A DNA stretch of 35,000 nucleotides from Chrysomallon squamiferum (GCA_012295275.1 CM022676.1:3744758-3779757); one strand, 5' to 3'; positions 1-10,886 are shown, counted from the stretch's first letter. The notes: generated by a model from the letters alone, not told the origin. Made by a program: numbers and translations.

Positions 1-55
1 AGATAAAGTCGATAATTTTCTTTTAGATTTATCACTGTTATTGTTGCTATTGTTG

Positions 56-96
<41 letters not shown>

Positions 97-115
97 TTAC
101 TACATTAAATTACAT

Positions 116-150
<35 letters not shown>

Positions 151-600
151 GTATTACTATTCCCTCTACATATTCAGTGTTAGTAGACGATTACGTCTTA
201 ATTCGAATTATCGAAGTTAGTTCGACTTAACTCGTATCAGTACTCAAAGTACAAATACTCTTTAAAACCGAATATTTTCAAGCTTAAAATTTAGTTTGTG
301 TGTATCCATAGTTTGATTATTCTTAACCCAAACAGCTTCAAGCTTCGAATTAAACCACGTGTTTTTATATTCATATGTCGAAGAAAATATTTAGCTATCA
401 ACTTTAGTGAAATGTGTGTGTATGTGCGTGTGTCTCTCTGAATGTGTGTTCTTAACAAAAACAACGTTTACTACAAGCATAGTCTATCTTCGGTTAACTT
501 ACCAGCTGCTCGTTCACACGTCGAATGAAAACATTCAATATTCGACTAAAGAGATATCAGCACCTCTATAAATCGAATATGGCTTAACTCGAACGCTATA
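1..600. other. Intergenic DNA with (TTA)n and (CTA)n tracts
   Basis: No gene is seen. About 57-96 is a (TTA)n tract and 118-149 a (CTA)n tract. From 180 to 600 the DNA is more complex, with recurring TTCGAA/TCGAAG-like words and a short GT-rich patch near 412-450. No reading frame here has protein-like composition. Confidence 0.75.
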
Positions 601-684
601 AGATATTAAACTTTGATGCCAGCGCACATTTCATATTTTATCAACTTCATTATTATTATTGTTATTGCTGTTGTTATTATTTTG

Positions 685-716
<32 letters not shown>

Positions 717-1173
717 TGTTTTACATTGCATATATATATATATATATGCTATGAACAAAACAGTACATATATTTATATTGTTGACTTGCAAGGTACTGCC
801 CATTTATTTTTTCGATTCACCCATGTTATGGCAATACTTTTGTTTGTGTGAATATTTACTCTGAACTAAAGTTGACTACAAAGTGAGTAATGATAATAAA
901 TTGCATAAAATCTGTTTTGTAAAATTAGGTGTTTGTTGTCTTTTAAAAGCATGTTTTGTTTTGTTGTTGGTTTTATTATTTTTCTTGTTTTTTTTTTTTT
1001 TTTCTGTTTGTGTGTGCGTGAGTGTGTTTTGTTCTTTTTTCAAGAGGGAAGTATTTTTATTTATTTTTTTTTTTTTTTTATTTATTTATTTACTTACGTT
1101 TTTTTTTTTTTTTTTTTCTAGAGGTATTAATATGATTAAAATGTTACATATTATATTCCTATGTAAATGTGTT

Positions 1174-1235
<62 letters not shown>

Positions 1236-1240
1236 AAATA
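600..1240. repeat. Cluster of (TTA)n, (TA)n, poly-T and (TC)n microsatellites
   Basis: The stretch holds (TTA)n at about 640-715, (TA)n at about 731-748, several poly-T runs between 990 and 1120, and a clean (TC)n tract at about 1176-1231. Open frames across it encode only poly-I, poly-F or SL repeats and are not genes. Confidence 0.85.
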
Positions 1241-2383
1241 TATTATTTCCATACCATCCTGAGTGATGCTGTAGTGTGATGGAAAACAAGACAGGAATGA
1301 ATATGGAGAGGAGCATGCGCCGTGCGACTTCCTCCCCTGTTTTAACGTCAGTTTCATTTGTTTTATTTTCTTTTTTTTTTTTTTTTTTTTTTATTTTTAT
1401 TTTTTTTTTTCATTTTTTGAAATTATTTATAAATCAACAGAGCTTTTCCTCAGAATTATTATTATTTTTAATTTTATTACTATTATTATATTATTATTTT
1501 AATGTTATAATTAATCATATTACAACTAAACTTTTCTTACTCACACTAATAATAACAGTGCCCTCTATATTAACAGTAATCTGCATCTGCCCTAGAAAAA
1601 TCACTTTAAAATGTTTTGACCTGGAACCAACAGCAAAATGAAGGCAACCTTCCCACAGTCATCTCAGTAACCCTCCTTCCCTTTTCGAACATCCTGGATT
1701 CGATCCTATTAAGCATAATCAACAATCTCCTACCAGTTTCATTATGGAAATTTTAACACCACATTTAAATACCGTTAACGACAGCAAAACTCACCCTTTT
1801 TGATATTATCTCCATGTTGCTCAACAGGATCGAATTTTTTTTTTTTTTTTTTTTTTTTGTGGATCTGAATTACAGTTTTTTAGAAAAATTTTGAATACTG
1901 TATTTCAAGACCTACAACAACAACAACGACACTATCTTCCCCCACCCCCCACCCCTTTCTGATAACGTGGCCCCGCCCTGAAGAGTAGCAGCATTAATAC
2001 GTAGTTAAACTGGAAGAACTGAAAATGGCATTTTAATCGAACACTGTACAGGAAGGTTTTACGAGATTTTAGTTTTCTCCCGTTTTAAGATTTTTAAAAC
2101 CATCGACGAATACCAGTCTAAGGTTTCATCAAACGAAGAAGCGGTTGCCATGGTGAATAGTGTTTTCCCCGCAATGATGACGACGAAACCGAGGCTTGAT
2201 GGCTAATTTTTTATTTAATTTTTTTTTTTTTTTTTTTTTTTACGATTTTAAAAGTGTAAAGGATATTTACAAGGGATTTTCTTGCCAAGCAAAGAAAGGG
2301 AAATACAGGTCAATTTTTATTTATTTATCATCATTTTTTAAATTTCCTTATCTCAGAAACGATGCTAACTGATAACACTGTTA

Positions 2384-2431
<48 letters not shown>

Positions 2432-3060
2432 TTCATTCATTCCTTGAACAGATCAAAAAAAAAAAAAAAAAAAAAAAACAAAAAAAACGTTTCCAAAAAT
2501 TCTTTTCCATTCAAATTTTGAAGAACAAATTTATAACTACCTGTCATTTGACCAAAGACTTTTTTTTTTTTTTTTTTTCACTTGAAGTGGGTGAAAAGAA
2601 AACCAACAGTCGAAAGAAGACATGTTAAAATTGTCACATTTTAAATGTGTCTTCAAAAATACGAGACCCGCGCCCAATTACTGGCACAAAGGGAGGTAAT
2701 TATAAGAGTTTATAGCCTAGGCATGGCAGTTGTTGCTTGCATATAATTGGATTACGGACAAACGGCATGGAGATCCTTTTTATCCAATGGGATTTAACTT
2801 GACGGATAGATCTTATGCGTGGAAAGATACGAAGCTTTAAATTCTCAAATCAAAGAGGCACTGACTGGGTTGCATCAATGTCGAAAGATTTTTTTGAAAT
2901 ATTAAGGTGGCCTTAATGAAATTCGAAGAGTTGAATTAGGAAAGAAATGTTTCGAGAGGGGAGCCTCTTGTTGTAAATCTACAAGCGACCTGTCGAGAAG
3001 ATTTCAAATAACTGTAGCACTGAGTTTTCTTTAATCTTCTATTTCATGTTCATTTTTTTT
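1240..3060. other. Intergenic DNA with homopolymer tracts
   Basis: No gene is seen. Poly-T/poly-A runs lie at about 1371-1391, 1833-1858, 2217-2241, 2456-2478 and 2562-2578, and (TTA)n at about 2383-2430. The unique stretch 2640-3060 has higher complexity, including the word AAAGGGAGGTAATTA near 2689, but no splice sites or codon pattern I could turn into an exon. Confidence 0.7.
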
Positions 3061-3153
3061 TTCTCATTTTTTTAAAATCTTTTTTACAGTTATCATCAAA
3101 CACTGAAAGACTTGATGACTCGCATTTATTGTTGATTTAAAATTAATATGACA

Positions 3154-3402
3154 TTTCTTCTTCTTCTTTCTTCTTCTTCTTCTTCTTCTTCTTCTTCTTC
3201 TTCTTCTTCTAATTGTTATTATTGTTGTTAATACTGTTGTTGTTGTTGTTGTTGTTGTTGTTATAACTACTACTGCTACTGTCATCACCGTCATCATTAT
3301 TATCACTGTTACTATTACAACCATTATATCAAGGAAGGAATAAATAATGATAATTACAACAACAACAGCAGCGGCAGCAACAACAACAACAACAACAATA
3401 AT

Positions 3403-3444
<42 letters not shown>

Positions 3445-3462
3445 AATAATAATAATAATAAT
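3154..3462. repeat. Compound trinucleotide repeat (TTC)n, (TTG)n, (AAC)n, (AAT)n
   Basis: Successive tracts run (TTC)n at 3154-3210, (TTG)n at 3235-3262, (AAC)n at about 3357-3442 and (AAT)n at 3442-3462. The TTG and AAC tracts are near reverse complements, so single strands could pair. The long frame on the minus strand is low-complexity V/I/T/R and not a protein. Confidence 0.85.
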
Positions 3463-3730
3463 GATTTCTGTCTTTCTCGCCAGTCTAATACAGTGTTTGT
3501 ATGAATAGTAACAGACTAGACCGTGGAATTCAAGAAACAAAGTTAATTTAATGTTATAATCCCTATATATAATCCCTATACATATCAATTACGTAAGAGA
3601 CCAAAAACAAAATTTAAAAAATCTGTTGTCACATAAAACCTCTGTTATTTTCACATCACGCGAGCAGCAAGGAATCTTTTACTGACTCACAAGCATAAGT
3701 TACCTCTTTAATCGCTTAGTTATTGACAGT

Positions 3731-4028
3731 AGTTTTAACTGTCCGAAGACGAATAAATATTTAAACGCCAAATAAAATCACCTTCTGTTATTATTAACTG
3801 TGTTTTGGACTGTTCGAAGATGTATAAATTGTCATACGCTAAATGAAATAATTTTTTGATTAACAAGTATTTTTAACTGTACAAAAAATGTATAAATTGT
3901 CATACGCTAAATGAAATCATTTTTTGATTAACAAGTATTTTTAACTGTACAAAAAATGTATAAATTGTCATACGCTAAATGAAATCAGTTTTTGATTAAC
4001 AAGTATTTTTAACTGTTCGAAGATGTAT
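3731..4028. repeat. 68-bp minisatellite array
   Basis: The word TGTATAAATTGTCATACGCT recurs at 3821, 3889 and 3957, an exact 68-base period. Units are near identical, with small differences such as TTCGAAG versus TACAAAA. A degenerate copy precedes the array near 3731-3790, and a partial copy ends it at about 4028 where TGTATACGCGCC diverges. No coding content is seen. Confidence 0.9.
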
Positions 4029-4275
4029 ACGCGCCAGTGCCATGGAGCAGGATATCTCCTAATAACTTAGACCTTGCCAAATCGATTCCAGGCACAGAGA
4101 CAGCGAAATGTGGGAAGAATTTGTTTATAGCCAAAAGGGCAAGGTCATTCTTAAAGAACAAGAGTGATAAAATGAAAACGGGTTCGGTAATCTTGCCTTG
4201 CGACCCTGTTCATAATTTTATATCAGCGAAGATGATGTATGTCCTGAAGAAAATGAATGTTTGGGTGGCGTAGTT
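4029..4275. other. Unique spacer with an unsupported 78-codon frame
   Basis: This stretch is not low-complexity and holds an open plus-strand frame of 78 codons from 4037. It shows no recognisable domain, has no clear promoter, and begins inside the end of the minisatellite. I treat it as non-coding by default. A decayed transposon fragment is possible. Confidence 0.4.
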
Positions 4276-4536
4276 TTGTGTATATATGTGTGTGTTTGTG
4301 TGTGTGTGTGAGTGTGTGTGTGTGTGTGTTTTGTATTTATGTATGTATATATATATATACATACATACATACATATATGTAAGTGTATATGTGTGTGTTT
4401 ATGTAGGTATGTCTACATGAATATGTATGTGTGTGCATGTGTTTGTGTTTGTGTGTGTGTGTGCATAACATACAAACATACATATAAGTAATACATTCCC
4501 AATTAAATATAGTTGCTATCTGAAAGTAAGATATCA

Positions 4537-4570
<34 letters not shown>
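4276..4570. repeat. (GT)n / (TA)n / (CA)n dinucleotide cluster
   Basis: Alternating GT-rich DNA at 4276-4330, TA and TACA tracts near 4345-4375, further TG-rich DNA to 4463 and a pure (CA)n at about 4539-4569. The GT block at the left and CA block at the right are mutually complementary. Confidence 0.85.
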
Positions 4571-4572
<2 letters not shown>

Positions 4573-4703
4573 GACAGATAAGCTCATTTATCTACTAAAC
4601 CAAACAACTACAAATTAGTATTATTTTTAATTATTTATTTATTTTATTATTTTCATTCTTTGTTGTTGTGTTTTTGTTTGTTTTTTTGTTATTTTTTTCA
4701 TTT

Positions 4704-4735
<32 letters not shown>

Positions 4736-5100
4736 CAAATTATTTTTCTATTTATTTTTGTATTTATTTTATTTTATTTTAAAAAACGTCTAAATAAAAC
4801 AAGAAGTATCGCGAACCTCCATCTTAACTCTCGTTATCCAATCTTCATTATCGCCGTAACAGCTGAAGTGGCAAATTACGTTACTGACTTAACAACGAAA
4901 TTTCTGAAACGAGACTGCGCGCGGTGTCTGCTGGGTAAATTGTCTTCATTGTGTCGCGCAATGCATTTATCTTGAAAATTCCGTGCACGTTGTGGATGTA
5001 GTAGTTATCACAGCTGGCAATAATTAGATGTCACAAGGTTTTAGCCGTGCAGTCTCTACAGGGATCAGCTGTCATTCAATAACACAAGTCCTCTTGTAAT
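4571..5100. other. Intergenic DNA with poly-T then unique sequence
   Basis: 4610-4800 is T-rich with a homopolymer at about 4707-4735. 4800-5100 is unique DNA of ordinary complexity, including a short CpG-containing patch near 4910-4960. No exon could be supported on either strand. Confidence 0.6.
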
Positions 5101-5257
5101 TGGATTGTTGTAAAAGAGAATTTTTTTTTGTTTTTGTTTTTTGTTTCATTCTCTCAGTTCTTTTTTTTCTTCTTCTTGTTCTTGTTTTTATTATTGCTGT
5201 TGTTGTTCTTAAGTGTTTTGTGTTGTGTAATATATTATCGTTTTGTTTTGTTATTGC

Positions 5258-5334
<77 letters not shown>
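5258..5334. repeat. (TAA)n-(TTA)n perfect inverted microsatellite
   Basis: About 39 bases of (TAA)n switch directly into about 38 bases of (TTA)n, giving a nearly perfect inverted repeat without a loop. It can form a long AT hairpin or cruciform. Confidence 0.9.
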
Positions 5335-5339
5335 TACCC

Positions 5340-5640
5340 ATATTCCATCAGACTCTAGGACAGTGAATTTAAATTATCAACGATGTGATACTACGTCATA
5401 AAAACAATTTTGTCCAGTAAAATCTAAACTAAAGCAACATTTCCGAAGCTTGCCAAAAAATAAAGACGCCATCAATGAACTGGGAAGATAACTTCTGCAC
5501 GAAAAGTTGGTTACCGTCGCAGACGTATAAGTATCCGATGACGTCACGCAGGGCGGGAGTAACAAGGTGGCGGGCAGAAATATTGTTTTTTGTAAGTATG
5601 TGTTTTTTTTGTTGTTGTTTTTTTGTCATACCTTTTTTTT
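5340..5640. other. Unique spacer 3' of the FkbM gene with a CRE palindrome
   Basis: The stretch carries TGACGTCA at 5539-5546 and a G-rich patch GGGCGGGAGT next to it. A 66-codon minus-strand frame is open here but has no recognised domain. The palindrome plus GC patch look more like a promoter or a fragment of one than like coding DNA. Confidence 0.4.
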
Positions 5641-5677
5641 ATGAGTCATGACATAAACAAATAATTTTCCTGTACAC

Positions 5678-5683
5678 TTTATT
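5678..5683 (-). terminator. Polyadenylation signal AATAAA
   Basis: TTTATT on the plus strand reads AATAAA on the minus strand, 5 bases past the FkbM stop codon (5688-5690). This would give a very short 3' untranslated region. Confidence 0.5.
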
Positions 5684-5687
5684 CCTA

Positions 5688-6680
5688 TCACTTTAATGCA
5701 CTTTGATCATAATCAATTTTCACCCACAAGACGTTCGTGGGCCAGTGTTCGGAATCGTCTAGAAAGAGAACCGTGTGACGATCAATCGGAAGAAAAGGCT
5801 TCATTTTGTGTCGCGTGAGAAACCGTTTAATCTCCTCTCCCGAAGACCTCCCTCTGTGATATTCCCATTCCAACAGGAGCCCCACCACGTCGACTGCGGA
5901 GAAAAACGTTTCGGCTCCGGCCAGAACTTTCGCTTCGTGAGTTTCCACGTCCATTTTGACTACGACTCGACGTAACGAAACGACGTTCAGCAGGTCATCC
6001 AACAGAATTGTTTCAATCGTGTCCAGGTCCCACGGGTCGGAGGGTCCGATCTGCGTCCCTCCCACGTTCCCTTGAAACCGGTTTAACTTAACCCTGTGTC
6101 GGCTGTTAGACAGGGGATTGTGAACGACGAAAACTTGCTCTTCGAACCCGCCCTTCTTGATCGAGTTGCACAGCTTCTGCACGCTCTCTCTCACCGGCTC
6201 CACGGCCAGAACCCTTCGGCCCATCCTGGCGAACGTCAGCGTGTACACTCCGACGTGGGCGCCAATGTCGACGAAGTCGATGTCGTCGTTTCGCTTCATT
6301 AATCGGTAAACTTCGTTGAGTATGGTCGTTTCCCAAGTGTTTTCTTCTAACAGATTTCCCGAAACGAACTCGTCCTCTTTCGCAGGATATACGTAAAGAG
6401 GTATGTCCACTGGCGGAGATTTCAAGATGGTCACGTTGTCCGAAACTGGACCGCAAACTTCGTCGTTTTCGCTCCACTGACCGTCTTTGTACGTCAGAAC
6501 GACCGATCTTTTGTCTAAGCGCAGTCTCAGCAAATCGCCGATGGTTTTTCGATGATTTCCGGATTCTTCGTTAAATATCGTGTCCGCTATATAACCAATG
6601 ATATGGCCAACGAATATAAAAACAATAGTAAAAAGAAAACAGTTAAATACACAGCGTTTCAGCAATTTGGCATATTTCAT
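5688..6680 (-). CDS. FkbM-family SAM-dependent methyltransferase, type II membrane protein
   Basis: An intact single-exon gene of 330 residues. Residues 11-31 are a hydrophobic segment after a basic N-terminus (KLLKR), so the protein is probably a type II membrane protein with its catalytic part in the Golgi or ER lumen or outside the cell. A possible N-glycosylation site is NVT at 82-84. The methyltransferase core has motif I DIGAHVG (138-144), the acidic EP (161-162) expected to contact the SAM ribose, and the FkbM-type segment KMDVETHEAKVLAGA (242-256). Family knowledge: FkbM enzymes O-methylate sugars or small molecules, and substrates of animal members are mostly unknown. The start is set by an in-frame ATG in CACAGCCATG, shared with the paralogue at 8273. 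Base composition is richer in G+C than the flanks. The paralogue lies divergently 1.6 kb away. Confidence 0.88.
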   Translation of the reverse strand: MKYAKLLKRCVFNCFLFTIVFIFVGHIIGYIADTIFNEESGNHRKTIGDLLRLRLDKRSVVLTYKDGQWSENDEVCGPVSDNVTILKSPPVDIPLYVYPAKEDEFVSGNLLEENTWETTILNEVYRLMKRNDDIDFVDIGAHVGVYTLTFARMGRRVLAVEPVRESVQKLCNSIKKGGFEEQVFVVHNPLSNSRHRVKLNRFQGNVGGTQIGPSDPWDLDTIETILLDDLLNVVSLRRVVVKMDVETHEAKVLAGAETFFSAVDVVGLLLEWEYHRGRSSGEEIKRFLTRHKMKPFLPIDRHTVLFLDDSEHWPTNVLWVKIDYDQSALK

Positions 6681-6760
6681 GGCTGTGATTGTTTACTTTG
6701 AAAGACCATTAATGATGGAGTTACGTAATTTAATTAGAAGAATGACGTCACAAAAAAAGT
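6681..6760 (-). promoter_or_regulatory. Proximal promoter of the intact FkbM gene, CRE plus TTACGTAA
   Basis: TGACGTCA lies at 6743-6750, 63 bases upstream of the ATG, and TTACGTAA at 6721-6728, 41 bases upstream. The same elements at almost the same distances precede the broken paralogue at 8273. Binding by CREB/ATF and PAR-bZIP/C-EBP factors is inferred from consensus only. Confidence 0.5.
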
Positions 6761-6789
6761 ATTTTAAATTTCCATGTTTCCGGTGGTGT

Positions 6790-7853
6790 ATACATGTGTG
6801 TCTCTGCCTGTCTATGTATCTATTCATTATTGTTACTGGTGCTGCTACTACTCATACTACTACTACTACTACTACTACTACTACAGTAAAAATAAAATGA
6901 ATAAAATAAAATAATAAATAAATAAATAAACAAATAAAATTAAATAAAATAAGTATATAAATAATCAACATAAACCTGAATATTCGTCCCTAATATAGTA
7001 ATAGCCGTAGTAGTAGTAACATTCTCAGTAGCAATAATTAAGTATTCGTTGTCGTAGTAGTAGTAATGGTAGCAGCAGAAGAAGAAACAACAACAACAAC
7101 AACATGTACTCGACGACTTTAACTCTACCAACGCACCTATACCAGGAACAAAAACAAAACAAAAATAAAAATAAAATAAAATAAAAATAGATAAATGAAT
7201 AAATAAAAAACACAAAAAAATAAAACATTTTCCCTGTACTTAAAATAAACCTCCAAAGAGATCTATCTACGCACTCTACGCAGATTTCATAATGGACTTG
7301 TCTAAATAAGATATTCGCTTAAGAACCGGCGGTTTGACTGAACGGAGAGCTCACGACAAATCGTCATTCAACACAGCCTCAAAAACGAGGTGGGCGGTCA
7401 TCCTCCCGTGCATGAGAGATTAACGTCTGGTGTGTGGGGCTCGAATTAGCCGAGTGTGTTTGACACTTCGTTTTATTAGACGAAACCGGCTTGCACTTTG
7501 TCAGCAAAGCTTGTTAAAGAGAACAGACAGTTTTGGAGAAAAAAAAAAAAAAACGTATCGCTCTCTGCTAAACAAGAGAGCGTATTTCGGTTGGAATTGT
7601 GTGTGATGGTCTTTTCGCCCCTCTCTTTTTGTTAAAAAACGTTTTCAAACACGCCATTCTATATATGTTTTTTGTTTTGTTTTGAGTATTTCTAGGTTTT
7701 TTTTTTTTTGGGGGGGTTGGGGGTCCATTTGTTTCTTCCTGATCGTTTTGTTTACCTGTCAAGAGAGAAACATTTTAATTTTTTGCAGTTTGTTTTATTT
7801 ATTTATCTTAATATTTTCTTTCTTTTTTTTTTTTTCTGAAAGTTACATTATTA

Positions 7854-7900
<47 letters not shown>

Positions 7901-8170
7901 TGGACGATGATGATATGATGATATAGAGAAGCAAACTCAAACAAGAACATATATAAATGCATACAGCTGTATACATACACATACACATATACCTATATAC
8001 ACGTGCATATAGAGACAGACATACATTAAAACATATATAAATGCATACGAACAAAAACACAGATTTAAAATTATAATAATAATGTTAATAATGGTGATAA
8101 TGATAAGAAGAACAAGAAAAAGAAGAACAGTAACAACAACAACAACAGCAGCAACTAAATAAAATAAAAT
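6790..8170. other. Spacer between the divergent FkbM genes, repeat-rich
   Basis: Contents include (CTA)n at 6845-6882, A-rich AATAAA-type repeats at 6890-6960 and 7150-7215, a unique stretch 7240-7560, (TTA)n at about 7847-7900, ATACA-rich DNA at 7950-8050 and AAC/AAT-rich DNA at 8060-8190. No exon is supported. Confidence 0.65.
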
Positions 8171-8194
8171 AAATAAATAAAATCCAACGTCATT

Positions 8195-8272
8195 TTTAGT
8201 GACGTCATTCTTCAAGATAAATAACGTAACTTCAGACGTAATAGCAATCTGGAAAATTTAACAACCACAGCC
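8195..8272 (+). promoter_or_regulatory. Proximal promoter of the broken FkbM paralogue
   Basis: TGACGTCATTCTTC starts at 8200 and a TAACGTAACT-like element lies at 8222-8231, followed by CACAGCCATG at the start codon. The CRE sits 65 bases from the ATG. The block matches the minus-strand region 6681-6760 in order, spacing and much of its sequence, so it predates or was copied with the duplication. Confidence 0.5.
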
Positions 8273-9174
8273 ATGGTGTGTTCGAGAATATTCAAACGCT
8301 CTGTAATTAATTGCATTGTCCTTATTGTTATTTTGGCAATCGCTCACGTTTTCTTTGTCTTTAGAGAGCATACGCTGTTTAAAGAGGTACAGGAATATCG
8401 CACAACCTGGAACGATTTCCTAAAACCACCTTTATATAAAACATCAGTTGTTTTCACGTATCAAGAAGGAACATGGCGAGAGGATTACGAGGCCTGTCAG
8501 CCAGTAGATCAGAATGTAACTATTCTCAAGTCGCCATCAGGCGACATACCTCTTTATTTAACTTCGTCCCCTGTCTACGAGTACATGTCTGATACTCTGT
8601 TGTCGGACAACACTTGGGAAACCAACATGCTCAAAGAAGTGTACGAAATAATGAAGAACAACGTCGAATGCTCTTTCATCGATATCGGCGTCCATCTTGG
8701 AGTCTACACGCTGACTTTCGCTAGGATGGGGCGCAGAGTTCTGGCCATAGAATCGGAACCAAATGCTGTGCAAAAACTTTGCAGTTTGGTCAAGAAAGCT
8801 GGCCTGGAAGACCAAGTCTTCATCTTTGAAAACGTTTTGAGAAAACGGTTCGCCTCGACGATCTACTGGAATCGTTTTCACTGCGTCGAGTCGTTGTTAA
8901 AATCGACACTGAAACTGTCAACGCGACTTTCTTGGCCGGAGCCGAAAAGTTCTTCTCCACGGTTGACGTGGTGGCGCTTCTGATGCAGTGGAAATTTTAC
9001 AGAGAGAAGGAGTCGGGAGAAAAGATTATACAATTTCTCGACAGACACAAAATGAAGCCGTTTCTTGCAATCTACCGTCACTCCCCTCTGAGTTCGTACA
9101 AGCCGTCAGACTGGCCGCCAACAGTTCTCTGGCTGAAATCTTACGATCCTGAAACTGTGTCTGTGACAACATGA
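8273..9174 (+). pseudogene. FkbM-family methyltransferase paralogue broken by an internal deletion and frameshift
   Basis: The first frame (8273-8983) gives 236 residues aligning along most of its length with the intact gene at 5688-6680: membrane segment at about 11-30, NVT at 81-83, motif I DIGVHLG (137-143) and FARMGRRVLAIE. Homology in this frame stops at about residue 187 (8830-8848) and the last 50 or so residues are unrelated. It resumes in another frame from about 8849 to the stop at 9172-9174 with RLDDLL, KIDTET, LAGAEKFF and HKMKPFL. Against the intact gene, about 94 bases are missing, which is not a multiple of three, so this is a deletion and not an intron. The truncated product would lack the C-terminal half of the methyltransferase fold. 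The pocket substitution EP to ES at 160-161 suggests relaxed constraint. A sequencing error cannot explain the missing length. Confidence 0.82.
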
Positions 9175-9312
9175 ATAACGGGGAAACAATTTTTATTTAA
9201 TTTTTTTTTTTTTTTCCTAAGTTTATAACAAGCCATGACTATAACAATATGACACTGTGAAATCTTTCAGAGTGCAAGTAAACTGTTCAGAAAAATTCTT
9301 TATACTTAAAAA

Positions 9313-9377
<65 letters not shown>

Positions 9378-9533
9378 AACTGAGCGATCTGTCATCAGTC
9401 ATAACATAAAATAATAAATAAATAATTAAATAATATTTGCATGTGTATGTATATGAATATCTATATCTGTATCTATCTGACTATCTATCTATCTATCGAT
9501 TTATCTATCTCTATCTATATATCTATATATACA

Positions 9534-9564
<31 letters not shown>

Positions 9565-9672
9565 CAGTAGTATTGTACGTGTGCGCTCATACGTACGTAA
9601 GGACCTTTATATTATAGTATATACTGTACAATCAGAAATTATATCACAAAGCACTATTTCTTCTTCTTCTTC

Positions 9673-9704
<32 letters not shown>

Positions 9705-9770
9705 AACATAGTCTGATATAATCGGACCCGGGGTTTACGTTGTCGAGATCTCACCACCTGTGTTAAAAAA
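9175..9770. repeat. Spacer with (ATT)n, (AGT)n, CTAT/ACAT tetranucleotides
   Basis: Poly-T at 9199-9216, (ATT)n at about 9314-9342 running into (AGT)n at 9342-9377, tetranucleotide CTAT at 9470-9520 and (CATA)n at about 9529-9562, (TTC)n at 9659-9674 and (TTA)n at 9678-9705. No exon is seen. Confidence 0.75.
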
Positions 9771-10026
9771 AAAAAAACGTTGGATCACTTTAACATTGAA
9801 CGTAATTTTACTCTTTTACTGTTTATACTCACGACTAAAACGACTTAAATTATGCTGACTACAATAAGTATCAGTCCACTGTCTACAGCAAATGATGCCC
9901 ACGTCTCCATCCTATCAAAAAAACAAAAAACAACACCCCCCCCAAAAAAAAAACCCACAATACACTGCACAGCCATTTTTAACTTTTTATTATACATAAG
10001 TACGTGTATATTCATGTATGTATATG

Positions 10027-10062
10027 TATGTGTGTGTGTGTGTATATATATATATGTATATA

Positions 10063-10122
<60 letters not shown>

Positions 10123-10134
10123 TATATATATATA
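10027..10134. repeat. (TG)n(TA)n(CA)n inverted dinucleotide array
   Basis: Two blocks of TG and TA alternate, then (TG)n at about 10062-10082, (TA)n at 10083-10107 and (CA)n at 10108-10122, an almost perfect inverted repeat, followed by more (TA)n. Alternating purine-pyrimidine DNA like this can take cruciform or Z-form structures. Confidence 0.85.
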
Positions 10135-10886
10135 AGGTACAGATAACAAACTGCAAAGTAAATATGCTTAGTAACGACAAGTAAGTTATCTTTATCTTAT
10201 CTGTAAACAAACCTTTAAACTCTGGCGGTTCGTAAATGATACATCTTTTTCTGTGTGTCATGTTTAATCTTACCGTTTCATTTTAACCATATTCACTTAA
10301 GACTTATGTTTCTAATACCTTGTGAATAGCAGCCACTGAAAGGTAAGTAACAAAAACGAAAACGAAAAAGAAGAAACAAAGACGTTTATTATGGTTCTTC
10401 TTGTCGTTATTAGTATTGTTATTGTCATTACTGTTGTTGCCGTTATTAGATACTGTCATTGCTGTTGTTATTATTATTATTGTCGTTTTCGTTGTTGCTG
10501 TTGCTGCCGTTATTCCTGTCACTGATATTATTATTGTTGTTGTTATTGTTATTACTGCTATGGCTGTTATTAATGTTGTTGTTGATGTTCTTATTATTAC
10601 TATTTTTTTGGTTGTTAGTGTTGTTAATTCTATTTGTTGTTTAACGTTTATTTTTACTGTTATTATTACTATTAATCATTGTGTAAGTAGTTATTATCGT
10701 TCCTAATTCGTTTGTAGCATATGAACTATAACTACCAAACTACAGCCAACTCAGGTTATTATTAACTTTAACAAATATATACTCATACACTCTCACATAA
10801 TCAATATCTCTCTCTCTCTCTCTCTTATATATATATATCACTATAAATGCCTTTATATACTTTCAGACACATTCTGTTTCTCAGCT
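10135..10886. other. Spacer upstream of the RING gene
   Basis: 10390-10680 is rich in interrupted TTA/TTG triplets, and (TC)n lies at about 10808-10825 followed by (TA)n. A TATAAA at 10844-10849 is about 38 bases before the ATG of the RING gene. The adjoining TATATACTTTCAG, ending at 10866, could instead be a splice acceptor after a 5' untranslated exon. Confidence 0.5.

Noticed and set aside
613-864. Open frames rich in poly-I, poly-F or SL
   Set aside because: They are translations of (TTA)n, poly-T and (TC)n tracts. The same holds for frames near 1150-1640, 2362-2628, 3064-3588, 5100-5366, 7025-7215, 10401-10706, 26486-26830, 29332-29613 and 33777-34249.
4037-4273. 78-codon plus-strand frame of normal complexity
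   Set aside because: No domain, no promoter, and it starts inside the end of a minisatellite array.
5429-5629. 66-codon minus-strand frame (HLVTPALRDVIGYLYVCDG region)
   Set aside because: It looks somewhat protein-like, but has no recognised family, no partner exons, and its centre is a CRE/GC-rich motif better explained as regulatory.
6106-6477. 123-codon minus-strand frame inside the FkbM gene
   Set aside because: It is an alternative frame of the intact methyltransferase, with arginine-rich shadow composition.
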